Part shown: piece by piece, positions 8,197 to 16,089 of the stretch | Layout of the letters: each line of letters begins with the position of its first letter | Numbering within the stretch: position 1 is the first letter of the stretch | Made by a program: the position numbers and the translations under genes | NCBI GenBank assembly: GCA_965216645.1 | Contig: CBDCGJ010000067.1 | Span: forward strand, 1-64,000 | Reading direction: 5' to 3' | DNA length: 64,000 nucleotides | From: CBDCGJ01 sp965216645 | GTDB lineage: Bacteria; Pseudomonadota; Alphaproteobacteria; GCA-2731375 | The notes under the pieces: model-generated | Database searches by the model: none | Seen by the model: the letters and a program-made list of their open reading frames with translations, nothing else | Told to the model about the DNA's origin: nothing

Positions 8197-8517
8197 TCAG
8201 GTCGTCCGATTGGCGCCGTAGGAGAGTGCGAGATTCACTTCCTCCTTCAGCACATGGGACGGTTTGAAGACCAACACCCGCCGCGGCTCGATCGGTACTT
8301 CCTCGCCGGTTTTGGGATTGCGGCCCATGCGGCCATTCTTATGGCGGACGGAAAAGCTGCCGAAGGAGGAAATCTTCACCGTCTCGCCCGTCACCAATGT
8401 CGACGCGATCTGTTCCAAGACGGTTTCGACCAATTGCGCGGATTCACTGCGGGATAGGCCTACTTCTTGATAAACGGCTTCACTCAAATCCGCGCGAGTT
8501 ACGGTTTTACCAGTCAT
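8197..8517 (-). CDS. ihfA: integration host factor subunit alpha
   Basis: A 106-residue HU/IHF family DNA-bending protein. It shows ISSFGSFSVRHK and the arm motif GRNPKTGEEVPIEPRRV with the intercalating proline, and starts with the alpha-type TRADLSEAVYQEVGLSRSES. It pairs with IhfB to bend specific DNA sites in recombination and transcription. Position beside fabH and the MerR gene is the usual alphaproteobacterial order. Confidence 0.95.
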   Translation of the reverse strand: MTGKTVTRADLSEAVYQEVGLSRSESAQLVETVLEQIASTLVTGETVKISSFGSFSVRHKNGRMGRNPKTGEEVPIEPRRVLVFKPSHVLKEEVNLALSYGANRTT

Positions 8518-8589
8518 AATTCTATCCCCGTTTTCGGTGCTCCGACGGTACTCCTTGCGTAGGGCATCGTCAATCTTTCTGCGGGTTTA

Positions 8590-9573
8590 CTACCATCGGG
8601 CGAGCGCCGCGCCCCAAGTGAAACCGCCGCCCATCGCCTCCATCAAGACAATGTCGCCGGACTTGATGCGGCCGTCGCCGATCGCCGTATCGAGCGCCAA
8701 GGGCACCGAGGCGGCGGAAGTATTGCCGTGATCCTGGACGGTAAGCACCACCTTCTCCTTCGGCATGCCAAGCTTCTTCGCCGTGTGATCGATGATCCGC
8801 TGGTTGGCCTGATGAGGGACCAGCCAGTCGATCTCTTCGGCGGCCATATCGTTGGCGGTTAGCGCTTCGTCGACCACGCGGGCAAGGTTCTTCACGGCGT
8901 GACGAAATACCTCCTTCCCGCGCATGCGCAGGAAGCCGGTGGTGCCGGTCGATGAGGGGCCGCCGTCGACATAGAGACAGTCGTGGTGACGGCCGTCGGC
9001 ATGCAGATGGGTCGACAGGATACCGGGCGCGTCGTCGCGTCCGTTCGGTTTCTCCGCCCGCAAAACGAGCGCGCCGGCACCGTCGCCGAACAGGACACAG
9101 GTCGTCCGATCCTCCCAATCCAAAATGCGGGAGAAGGTCTCGGCACCAATCACCAACACGTTCTTCGCTTGGCCGGCCCGGACGAAGTTATCGGCCACAG
9201 CAATGGCATAGATGAAACCCGTACACACCGCCTGCACGTCGAAGGCGGGAATGCCGGCAATCCCCAATTGCGCCTGAACCGCGGTCGCGGTGGCCGGGAA
9301 GGTCTGGTCTGGCGTCGACGTGGCCAAAACGATCAGATCCACATCGTCCGCCGTGACGCCGGCATTCGCCAGTGCGCGCCGGGAAGCGGCCACCGCCAGA
9401 TCGGAGGTCAACTCGCCATCCGCGGCGATATGCCGATGGCGGATACCGGTCCGTTCAATTATCCATTCGTCGCTGGTATCGACGATTTTGCTCAGGTCGT
9501 CGTTGCTGACCCGCTTTTCCGGTAAATAAGAGCCGCAACCCACAATCGTCGAACGCATCATAGCCATACTCAA
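8590..9573 (-). CDS. fabH: beta-ketoacyl-ACP synthase III (FabH)
   Basis: A 327-residue condensing enzyme that joins acetyl-CoA to malonyl-ACP to start fatty acid synthesis. The catalytic triad is visible: Cys in DVQAVCTGFIYA, His in WLVPHQANQRI and Asn in DHGNTSAASVPLAL. The N-terminus has GCGSYLPEKRVSNDDL and the C-terminus GGGFTWGAALARW. The start overlaps the plsX stop by 4 bases, so the two are translationally coupled. Confidence 0.96.
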   Translation of the reverse strand: MSMAMMRSTIVGCGSYLPEKRVSNDDLSKIVDTSDEWIIERTGIRHRHIAADGELTSDLAVAASRRALANAGVTADDVDLIVLATSTPDQTFPATATAVQAQLGIAGIPAFDVQAVCTGFIYAIAVADNFVRAGQAKNVLVIGAETFSRILDWEDRTTCVLFGDGAGALVLRAEKPNGRDDAPGILSTHLHADGRHHDCLYVDGGPSSTGTTGFLRMRGKEVFRHAVKNLARVVDEALTANDMAAEEIDWLVPHQANQRIIDHTAKKLGMPKEKVVLTVQDHGNTSAASVPLALDTAIGDGRIKSGDIVLMEAMGGGFTWGAALARW

Positions 9574-10619
9574 GACGCCGCCACTTCCACATCGTCGACC
9601 GCTATCCCGCCGAATCGGTCGAAATCCTGAATGATCTTGCCCGTAACATCGTCTTCGATCAACTCGACGGCGACATCGATGGCGGCGGCAAAGCCGACGG
9701 CGTCGGTACTACCATGACTTTTGATCGAAATACCGTTCAGCCCGATCAGCGCGGCACCGTTATAGTTGCGCGGATCGAGATCGTCTCGGATCGAATTCAT
9801 GGCCTTCCGGGCAAAAGCATAGCCGAGCTTGGCGGCGTTCGAACTGGTGAAAGCCTTGCGCAGGAAATGGCGGAACAGATGCGCCGTGCCCTCCGCGACT
9901 TTTAACGCCACATTGCCGGTAAATCCGTCGGTCACCACCACATCGGTGGTTCCCTTGGCGATATCGTCCCCCTCGATGAAGCCGTAATACTCGAAGGGCA
10001 GGTTGGCGTCCTTCAGGATTCTGGCCGCGTTTTTGACATTGTCGTTGCCCTTGATTTCTTCCTCGCCGATGTTCAGCAAACCCACGGTCGGCCGCGCCAG
10101 GCCAAGGTCGGTGCGGGCGAATGCGGCGCCCATGACGGCGAATTGAACCAGATTGTCCGCGTCGCAGTCGACATTGGCGCCCAAGTCCAGCACCACGCTT
10201 TTGCCCCGTTCCGTCGGCATGATGGTGCAGATCGCCGGGCGGTCGATCCCCGGCAGCATTTTCAGGACGAATTTCGACATCGCCATCAGGGCGCCGGTAT
10301 TGCCGGCCGAGACAACGCCGCCGGCGCTGCCGTCGCCGACGGCGTTAATGGCCAAGCGCATGCTGCTCTGCCGGCCCTTGCGCAAGGCGATGCTGGGACG
10401 GTCGGTGGACTGAACCACGCTGTCCGTGTGATGGACCTGTACCGCGGATTTCAATTCGGCGTGGCGCGCCAGCAGCGGTGCGATCCGCCCCTCGTCCCCA
10501 AACAGCAGAAATTTGACATTCGGATGCCGCGCACGCGCCAACGCCGCCCCGGCGATGACGATGTCGGGCGCATCGTCCCCGCCCATGGCGTCGAGCGCGA
10601 TGGTGATGTCATTGGCCAA
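9570..10619 (-). CDS. plsX: phosphate acyltransferase PlsX
   Basis: A 349-residue protein with the family start TIALDAMGGDDAP, the segment GDGSAGGVVSAGNTGALMA, and the C-terminal GAALIGLNGISIKSHGSTD. PlsX converts acyl-ACP to acyl-phosphate, the donor used by PlsY (found here at 48904-49542) to acylate glycerol-3-phosphate. It follows rpmF by 21 bases and overlaps fabH by 4. Confidence 0.96.
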   Translation of the reverse strand: MANDITIALDAMGGDDAPDIVIAGAALARARHPNVKFLLFGDEGRIAPLLARHAELKSAVQVHHTDSVVQSTDRPSIALRKGRQSSMRLAINAVGDGSAGGVVSAGNTGALMAMSKFVLKMLPGIDRPAICTIMPTERGKSVVLDLGANVDCDADNLVQFAVMGAAFARTDLGLARPTVGLLNIGEEEIKGNDNVKNAARILKDANLPFEYYGFIEGDDIAKGTTDVVVTDGFTGNVALKVAEGTAHLFRHFLRKAFTSSNAAKLGYAFARKAMNSIRDDLDPRNYNGAALIGLNGISIKSHGSTDAVGFAAAIDVAVELIEDDVTGKIIQDFDRFGGIAVDDVEVAAS

Positions 10620-10640
10620 CGGACGGGTCCGTCCGGCCGG

Positions 10641-10826
10641 CTAAATGACGTCCGCCGGCTCTTGAACTTCGCGGTCGTTATAGTGACCGCAGGCCGGGCA
10701 GACATGATGGGGACGCTTCAGTTCGCCGCAATTCGGGCATTCGTTGTAGGCCGCGGCCTTCAACCCATCATGGGCGCGACGATTGTCGCGCCGGCTTCGA
10801 CTGACCTTTTTCTTCGGTACTGCCAT
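10641..10826 (-). CDS. rpmF: 50S ribosomal protein L32
   Basis: A 61-residue protein with the family start MAVPKKKVSRSRRDNRRAHD and two zinc-type CxxC pairs in ECPNCGEL and VCPACGHY. The length and both cysteine pairs fit the zinc-binding (C+) form. It heads the plsX-fabH-ihfA-merR run, a widespread arrangement linking ribosome and lipid synthesis. Confidence 0.96.
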   Translation of the reverse strand: MAVPKKKVSRSRRDNRRAHDGLKAAAYNECPNCGELKRPHHVCPACGHYNDREVQEPADVI

Positions 10827-10886
10827 AGTCGCAATCTCTCAATATGTTCGCCGACGCCGATGCGGGGCGTGATCCGGTGTTGTTCC

Positions 10887-11500
10887 CTATTGCTGCAATT
10901 TTTTCAAGGCCGCAAATGGATTTTGTTTCTCACCCTCGGCCGGTGCCCGATCGTCGAAACCGATGGCGCCGTCATGGCGGTCGGAAAGGGCGGCAAAATC
11001 CTCGACCTCGGACAGCTCGGCGTAATCCGCTTCCCGCGGGTAGGGATCGAGCGCCAGCGACAGATACTGCGCCGCCACATCGGCGACATCCAGCCATTCC
11101 GCCGGCATCGGTTCGATGTCGACCTCGCTGTCCAGATCGAATTGGCGGTCGGCCGAACCGTCCGCCATATCGTCCGCCAGCAACGGATCGTCCGCCGGGC
11201 AGAAGAGAACGGTGAAGCCTTGACGAACCGGTTGGCGATCGGCTCCAGGGTCACGACGCTTTGTTGCACCACGTCGGCGGAAACCGACCCGGTCATGCGC
11301 AAACGCCCCTGCCGCTCCCGCCGCAACTCGACGGCCGCCGCCAGCCGGTCCAGCGACAGAAGGCCGAGGCGACCACTCAACTCCGCCCGGGCCGGCGCGT
11401 CGGCGCCGAACTCGAGCGCCATGCCGTCCGCGCCGATATCGCTCAAAGCGATCGGCCGGCTGAAAGCGCTGTTGTCGTTGCTGTCGATCTGGCTGGACAT
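10887..11500 (-). pseudogene. DUF177 (YceD-like) protein, frameshifted
   Basis: The first part, from ATG 11500 (MSSQIDSNDNSAFSRPI) to EPIANRF, and the second part, FTVLFCPADDPL to NPFAALKKLQQ at 10887, together make the DUF177/YceD family pattern of about 204 residues. They are in two frames. Adding one C at about 11220 gives NRFVQGFTVLF and restores the reading. YceD genes sit just upstream of rpmF in most bacteria and are linked to 23S rRNA accumulation and ribosome assembly. Because the family is widely conserved, an assembly error is at least as likely as decay. Confidence 0.75.
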
Positions 11501-11653
11501 TCCTACGACGCCCCTGGTGAAAGACGACCTCAGTGTCGTACCGACCCCATTTGGCCCCAAATCCTTGCATTTCAAGGGATTTCTCTCGATCCTCGCGACC
11601 GAGCCGGGCGGAACATAAGGCTCGGCGACGGCTTGGTCAACCAAATTCGAGGG

Positions 11654-12217
11654 CTAAACCATAGGCGGCGATGGGAAGCGCCAATCCCCCGCCATGAAGG
11701 TCGGCAGCGGGATTTCGGATAGATCGGCGACAACCCCCCGCATGTATTCCTCGACGGCGGTGACATGACCGGCGTCGGGGCTGACCGTCCCATACAGGTT
11801 TCGCCGCAACGCTTCCCGCAGGGCCGCCGCGTCGTCCGCCGCGATACCCGCCTCATAGGCCTCGACCCGGCCGTAATAGCCCTGCATCATCTTCTTCATG
11901 CGCTTGCCGATGGCGGTGTCGGCGACCCCCATCTCCCGCAGGTTCCGGTCCATGTCGAGAAACATCACGTCGAAATAGGCTTGCGACAAAGCCGCCGCTT
12001 CCGCACCCTGATCCTTCAGCCGGTACATGACGCAAAACGCGTGCAGGGCGATGGTTTCGAAGCGCCCGTCCAAACTGTCCGGCACGCCGAGATCGGCGAA
12101 AAAAGCCGGGTTGCGGGCTTGTTCCACGGTCATCAGATAAAGCGCGCGCGCTGCGTCTTCCGCTTCTCGCTCGGCCTTGCGGCGGCGCCATGCCTGCAGG
12201 ATCATCTCTCTATCCAC
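11654..12217 (-). CDS. ubiquinol-cytochrome c chaperone family protein (CBP3-like)
   Basis: The 187-residue protein matches the CBP3/UQCC family that helps cytochrome b assembly of the bc1 complex. Family features seen are the N-terminal YLMTVEQARNPAFFADLGVPDSLDGRFETIALHAFCVMYRL and the central FDVMFLDMDRNLREMGVADTAIGKRMKKM. Being between DUF177 and a divergent bamE is the usual alphaproteobacterial setting. It is probably cytosolic and membrane-associated. Confidence 0.88.
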   Translation of the reverse strand: MDREMILQAWRRRKAEREAEDAARALYLMTVEQARNPAFFADLGVPDSLDGRFETIALHAFCVMYRLKDQGAEAAALSQAYFDVMFLDMDRNLREMGVADTAIGKRMKKMMQGYYGRVEAYEAGIAADDAAALREALRRNLYGTVSPDAGHVTAVEEYMRGVVADLSEIPLPTFMAGDWRFPSPPMV

Positions 12218-12294
12218 CTCGTTTTGCCTTGCAGTAGCGGGCGGGCTGGGTTAGGTCAATGACGGATTGACGTTTTACCTATAGTTCCAACTTG

Positions 12295-12747
12295 ATGACC
12301 GAAAAAAGTCCCCTCACCGCGATCCTGCTGGCCGCCACGATCGGTCTGGCCGCGGCCTGCACGCCGATCCAGGAGCATCACGGCTATGTGCCGGACGACG
12401 CGACGATCGAGGAAATTCAGGTCGGCGTGCACGATCATAGCTCCGTCTCGCAGCTCTTCGGCGCGCCGATCACCATCGCTAACTTCGATGGGGAAACCTG
12501 GTTCTATATGCGCCGGCATACGGAACAGATCGCTTTCTTCTCGCCCGAGGTCAAAGCTCAGGACGTGTTGGCGGTGAAGTTCGACAACCGCGGAATTGTT
12601 GCGGATATTCGCCGTTACTCGGTGGAAGACGGCCAGGTCGTCGAATTCGAGGAGGCGGAAACCCCGACGCGTGGCAAGGAACTGACCTTCATCCAACAGC
12701 TGTTCGGCAATCTCGGCCGGTTCACCGGGCAGGAAGGCACGCAATAG
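12295..12747 (+). CDS. bamE: outer membrane protein assembly factor BamE
   Basis: The 150-residue product has a lipoprotein signal: a hydrophobic stretch ending in AAACTPIQ with the lipobox cysteine near residue 20. The SmpA/OmlA domain follows (HDHSSVSQLFGAPITIANFDGETWFYM). BamE stabilises the BAM complex that folds beta barrels in the outer membrane. A TTG three bases earlier is possible, but the ATG at 12295 is simpler. The stop overlaps the GTG start of the next gene by one base. Confidence 0.88.
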   Translation: MTEKSPLTAILLAATIGLAAACTPIQEHHGYVPDDATIEEIQVGVHDHSSVSQLFGAPITIANFDGETWFYMRRHTEQIAFFSPEVKAQDVLAVKFDNRGIVADIRRYSVEDGQVVEFEEAETPTRGKELTFIQQLFGNLGRFTGQEGTQ

Positions 12748-13775
12748 TGAAAACCTCCATCGGCATCGGCGGCTATGCCCGCGACGACATCCTCGGCACG
12801 GTCAATTTCGTGCAAGCGGCGGAAGCCATGGGCGTCGACCATGTCTGGTCGGCGGAGGCCTGGGGCCAGGACGCGGTGACCAGCCTCGCCTATCTGGCCG
12901 GGCAGACCAGCAAGATCATCCTCGGCACCGGGATCATGCAGATCAGCGCCCGGGTGCCGTCGATGACGGCGATGACCGCCCTCTCCCTGCACAATCTCAG
13001 TAACGGTCGCTTCGTCCTCGGCCTGGGCGCCAGCGGGCCACAGGTGGTGGAAGGCCTGCACGGCGCCGCCTATGCCGCGCCGTTGACCCGGATGCGCGAG
13101 ACGGTCGATATCCTGCGTATGGCCTTCCGCGGCGAGAAGCTGAGCTACGAAGGCAAACATCACGTGCTGCCGCGCCCCGGCGGCGAAGGCAAGGCGATCC
13201 GTCTCGATCATCCGCCGACGGAGATCCCGATCTATCTCGCTACCCTGGCGCCGAAGTCGCTCGCCTATACCGGCGAAGCCGCTGACGGTTGGCTTGGCAC
13301 GTCGTTCTCGCCCAACCATCCGGACGCCCTGCTAGGGCCGATCCGCGCGGGCGCCGAAAAGGCGGGGCGCAGTCTCGCCGACCTCAACCTTCACGCCGCC
13401 TGCACGGTGGCCATCGGCGACGATGTGGAGACGATGATCGACGCGCGTCGGCCCGGCGTCGCCTTCCAGATGGGTGCCATGGGTTCGGCCCAGACGAACT
13501 TCTACAACGCCGCCTTCCAGCGCGCCGGATACGAGGACGAGGCGAAGGAGATCCAGCGCCTTTGGATCGACGGCAAGCGGGACGAAGCGGCCCGCCAAGT
13601 GCCCGACGCCATGGTCACCGATTTCGGCGCCGTCGGCACCCCGGACATGGTGCGAAAACGCTTCGAGCTCTACCGCGATGTCGGTATCACCACCCTTGGC
13701 TTCCGCTTCGACGCCAAGGCCCCGGCCGACCGCCTGGCCATGCTGGAACGGGCGATGGAGCTGGTGCCGGCCTGA
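12747..13775 (+). CDS. LLM class flavin-dependent oxidoreductase
   Basis: A 342-residue luciferase-like TIM barrel of the F420-dependent type: IGIGGYARDDILGTVNFVQAAEAMGVDHVWSAE, then the LGTGIMQISARVP strand and GRFVLGLGASGPQVVEGLHG. The cofactor could be F420 or FMN. The substrate is unknown. Start is GTG at 12747, overlapping the bamE stop, so the two genes are probably one transcript although their functions look unrelated. Confidence 0.87.
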   Translation: MKTSIGIGGYARDDILGTVNFVQAAEAMGVDHVWSAEAWGQDAVTSLAYLAGQTSKIILGTGIMQISARVPSMTAMTALSLHNLSNGRFVLGLGASGPQVVEGLHGAAYAAPLTRMRETVDILRMAFRGEKLSYEGKHHVLPRPGGEGKAIRLDHPPTEIPIYLATLAPKSLAYTGEAADGWLGTSFSPNHPDALLGPIRAGAEKAGRSLADLNLHAACTVAIGDDVETMIDARRPGVAFQMGAMGSAQTNFYNAAFQRAGYEDEAKEIQRLWIDGKRDEAARQVPDAMVTDFGAVGTPDMVRKRFELYRDVGITTLGFRFDAKAPADRLAMLERAMELVPA

Positions 13776-13862
13776 ATTTCGATCCACCGGCTTCATAAAC
13801 ATACGAAACGACCGTCCAGGGTCGGTATTTTCACGAAACCGCAGAACAAAGACAGGTAACCG

Positions 13863-15257
13863 ATGAACGCCGCCTTTCAGGAACTTATGGATATCCGCAA
13901 CCGTCCGGACCCCGGCGAGGCGGAAATAACGGGGGCGGATCCCGTTTACTCGACGCGGTTTAGGCTTGGCGAAACCGGGGCGGCGATTTTGGCGGCGATC
14001 GGGGTCGCGGTCACCGACATTTGGCAGACGAAGACCGACCGGCGACAAAGCGTATCGGTCGACGTCCGCAATGCCGCGGCGGCGCTGAACAGCTTTGCCT
14101 ATTTGCAAGCGCGTCAAGCCGACGGCTCCTACAAAACCATGGGCAACTCGGCGGCCGCGGCAACGGCTTACCAAATCACCCAACCCTTCCCCACCAAGGA
14201 TGGGCGCTGGTTCTTGCCCCATTTCGGCATGATCCATCTGAAAAGACGGGTGCTGGACGTTCTGAAATGCGAGGAGACACCGGACGCCGTGGCGGCGGCG
14301 GTCGGACAATGGGATGCGGAGGATCTGGAAGAGGCTATCGCCGAGGCCAATGCCTGCGGTGGCATGGTGCGTACGTATGAGGAATGGCTGCGCCATCCCC
14401 ACGGCCAGGCCCTGGCCGCGCGGCCGGTGGTGGAAATCGAGAAGATCGGTGAAAGCGCGCCGGAACCCTTCCCAAGCGACGGGCCGGCCCTGGCCGACAT
14501 TCGCGCCCTCGACCTGACCCGTATTCTGGCCGGTCCCGTCGCCGCGCGGACCTTGGCGGAGCATGGGGCGGATGTGCTGATGGTCGCGGCCAAACACACG
14601 CCGCAGATCAAGAATTTCGTCATCGATCTATCCCATGGCAAACGCAGTTGCTTCCTTGATCTGAACGTTCCGGACGAAGCGGCGCGGCTGAAGGAGCTGG
14701 TTCGCGGGGCCGATGTGTTCTCGCAAGGTTACCGCCCCGGCGTGCTCGACGCGCGGGGCTTCGGCGCGGAAGAACTGGCCCGCATCCGGCCCGGCCTGAT
14801 CTACACCACGATCAACTGTTTCGGTCAGCACGGGCCTTTCCGCAACCGCGCCGGATGGGAACAGGTGGCGCAGTCGGTGATCGGGATTTGCCATGACAAC
14901 GACCCGGCGCGCCCGTCTCTTCTGCCGGTGCCGGCCTGCGATTACACCACCGGCTATCTCGGCGCCTACGGCATGCTATTGGCGCTGGCGCGGCGGGCGG
15001 TCGACGGGGGCAGCTATCACGTCAAAGTGTCGCTCTGCCAATCCGGGATGTTTCTGTACCGGCAAGGCAAGGTCGATTATCCCGCGCCGAACATGGACCT
15101 GTCGGCGGCGGAAGGCGCGGCATTGCAGACCGAGTCGGAGACCGCCTATGGCCACATCCGCCATCTTGCGCCGGTCGTGAAGTTTTCCGAAACGGTCGCC
15201 GGCTGGTCCCGGCCCACGCCCGCTCTGGGATTGGATGCGCCCGAATGGCTACCCTAA
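13863..15257 (+). CDS. CaiB/BaiF family CoA-transferase, halves in swapped order
   Basis: A 464-residue class III CoA-transferase. The usual N-terminal hallmark (IRALDLTRILAGPVAARTLAEHGADVL) appears only near residue 215. It is followed by the RPGVLDARGFGAEEL and IYTTINCFGQHGPF motifs and the probable catalytic Asp in PACDYTTGYLGAYG. Residues 1-200, with FPTKDGRWFLPHFG and EEWLRHPHGQALAARP, look like the C-terminal small domain of the family. So the domains appear permuted relative to CaiB or Frc. Such long forms are known in proteobacteria; the acyl-CoA substrate is not. Confidence 0.82.
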   Translation: MNAAFQELMDIRNRPDPGEAEITGADPVYSTRFRLGETGAAILAAIGVAVTDIWQTKTDRRQSVSVDVRNAAAALNSFAYLQARQADGSYKTMGNSAAAATAYQITQPFPTKDGRWFLPHFGMIHLKRRVLDVLKCEETPDAVAAAVGQWDAEDLEEAIAEANACGGMVRTYEEWLRHPHGQALAARPVVEIEKIGESAPEPFPSDGPALADIRALDLTRILAGPVAARTLAEHGADVLMVAAKHTPQIKNFVIDLSHGKRSCFLDLNVPDEAARLKELVRGADVFSQGYRPGVLDARGFGAEELARIRPGLIYTTINCFGQHGPFRNRAGWEQVAQSVIGICHDNDPARPSLLPVPACDYTTGYLGAYGMLLALARRAVDGGSYHVKVSLCQSGMFLYRQGKVDYPAPNMDLSAAEGAALQTESETAYGHIRHLAPVVKFSETVAGWSRPTPALGLDAPEWLP

Positions 15258-15261
15258 CCGA

Positions 15262-16017
15262 CTACTTCGAAAATCCGTCGATGCGGATGATCGCGCCCGT
15301 GGTGTAGCCGGCGTGGTCGGAGGCGAGGTAAAGCGCCGCCCCGACCACCTCATCCGGCTGGCCGCCGCGTTGCATGGCGATGGCGTCGGCGGCGCGGGCG
15401 TTGAAGGCGTCCATATCCCAGGCCTTTGAAATATCCGTCAAAAACGGGCCCGGCATGATGCCGTTGACACGCACCCGCGGACCGTAGGCGTCGGCGAAAG
15501 CTTCCGTCATGGCATTCAGGCCGGCCTTGGCGGCGGCATAGGTGATGACATTCTTCCGCGGCCGGATCGAAGCGGTGGAGGAAACGTTGATGATCGAACC
15601 GCCGTCCCCGTCATACATGCGCTGCCCCACATTGGCGCAGAGGCGGAACGGCCCTTTCAAATTGACGTCCAGCACCTTGTCGTAAAGCGCTTCCGAAATG
15701 TCCACGGGCTTGTCGTAGATCGGCGACATGCCGGCATTGTTGATCAGCACGTCGATGCGACCGTAATGGTCGTAGACGGCATCGGCCAGGTCGTCGACCT
15801 GCTGCCATTCGGCGACATGGCAGGCCTTGGCGAAGGCTTTGGCGCCCAGGGCCTCGATATCCTTGGCCGTGGCCTCGCAACTGTCGAGTTTGCGGCTGGC
15901 GATCGCCAGATCGGCACCGGCGGCGGCGAAGCCCAGCGCCATCTCCCGCCCCAAGCCGCGGCTGCCGCCGGTGATCAGCACCACCTTACCGCTCATGTCG
16001 ATCATATGTTTGGGCAT
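15262..16017 (-). CDS. SDR family oxidoreductase
   Basis: A 251-residue classical SDR. TGGSRGLG lies near residue 17, NNAGMSP near 92 and the catalytic YAAAK near 160; the C-terminus GAIIRIDGF is standard. An arginine after beta-2 (ASRKLDS) suggests NADP(H). It converges with the CoA-transferase gene with only 4 bases between stops. The substrate is unknown. Confidence 0.87.
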   Translation of the reverse strand: MPKHMIDMSGKVVLITGGSRGLGREMALGFAAAGADLAIASRKLDSCEATAKDIEALGAKAFAKACHVAEWQQVDDLADAVYDHYGRIDVLINNAGMSPIYDKPVDISEALYDKVLDVNLKGPFRLCANVGQRMYDGDGGSIINVSSTASIRPRKNVITYAAAKAGLNAMTEAFADAYGPRVRVNGIMPGPFLTDISKAWDMDAFNARAADAIAMQRGGQPDEVVGAALYLASDHAGYTTGAIIRIDGFSK

Positions 16018-16036
16018 CGCCCCACCTCCTTCCCGT

Positions 16037-16065
16037 AAAAAGAAAGGGCGAGCCGAAGCCCGCCC
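16037..16065 (-). terminator. rho-independent terminator after hppA
   Basis: Read on the minus strand, an 8-base GC stem (GGGCGGGC/GCTCGCCC, one G-T pair) with a TTCG loop is followed by TTTCTTTTT. It starts 25 bases after the hppA stop codon on the same strand and sits before the SDR start, so it probably ends hppA transcription. Confidence 0.88.
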
Positions 16066-16089
16066 GTTCCTCGTTCAATTAGATTAGCG

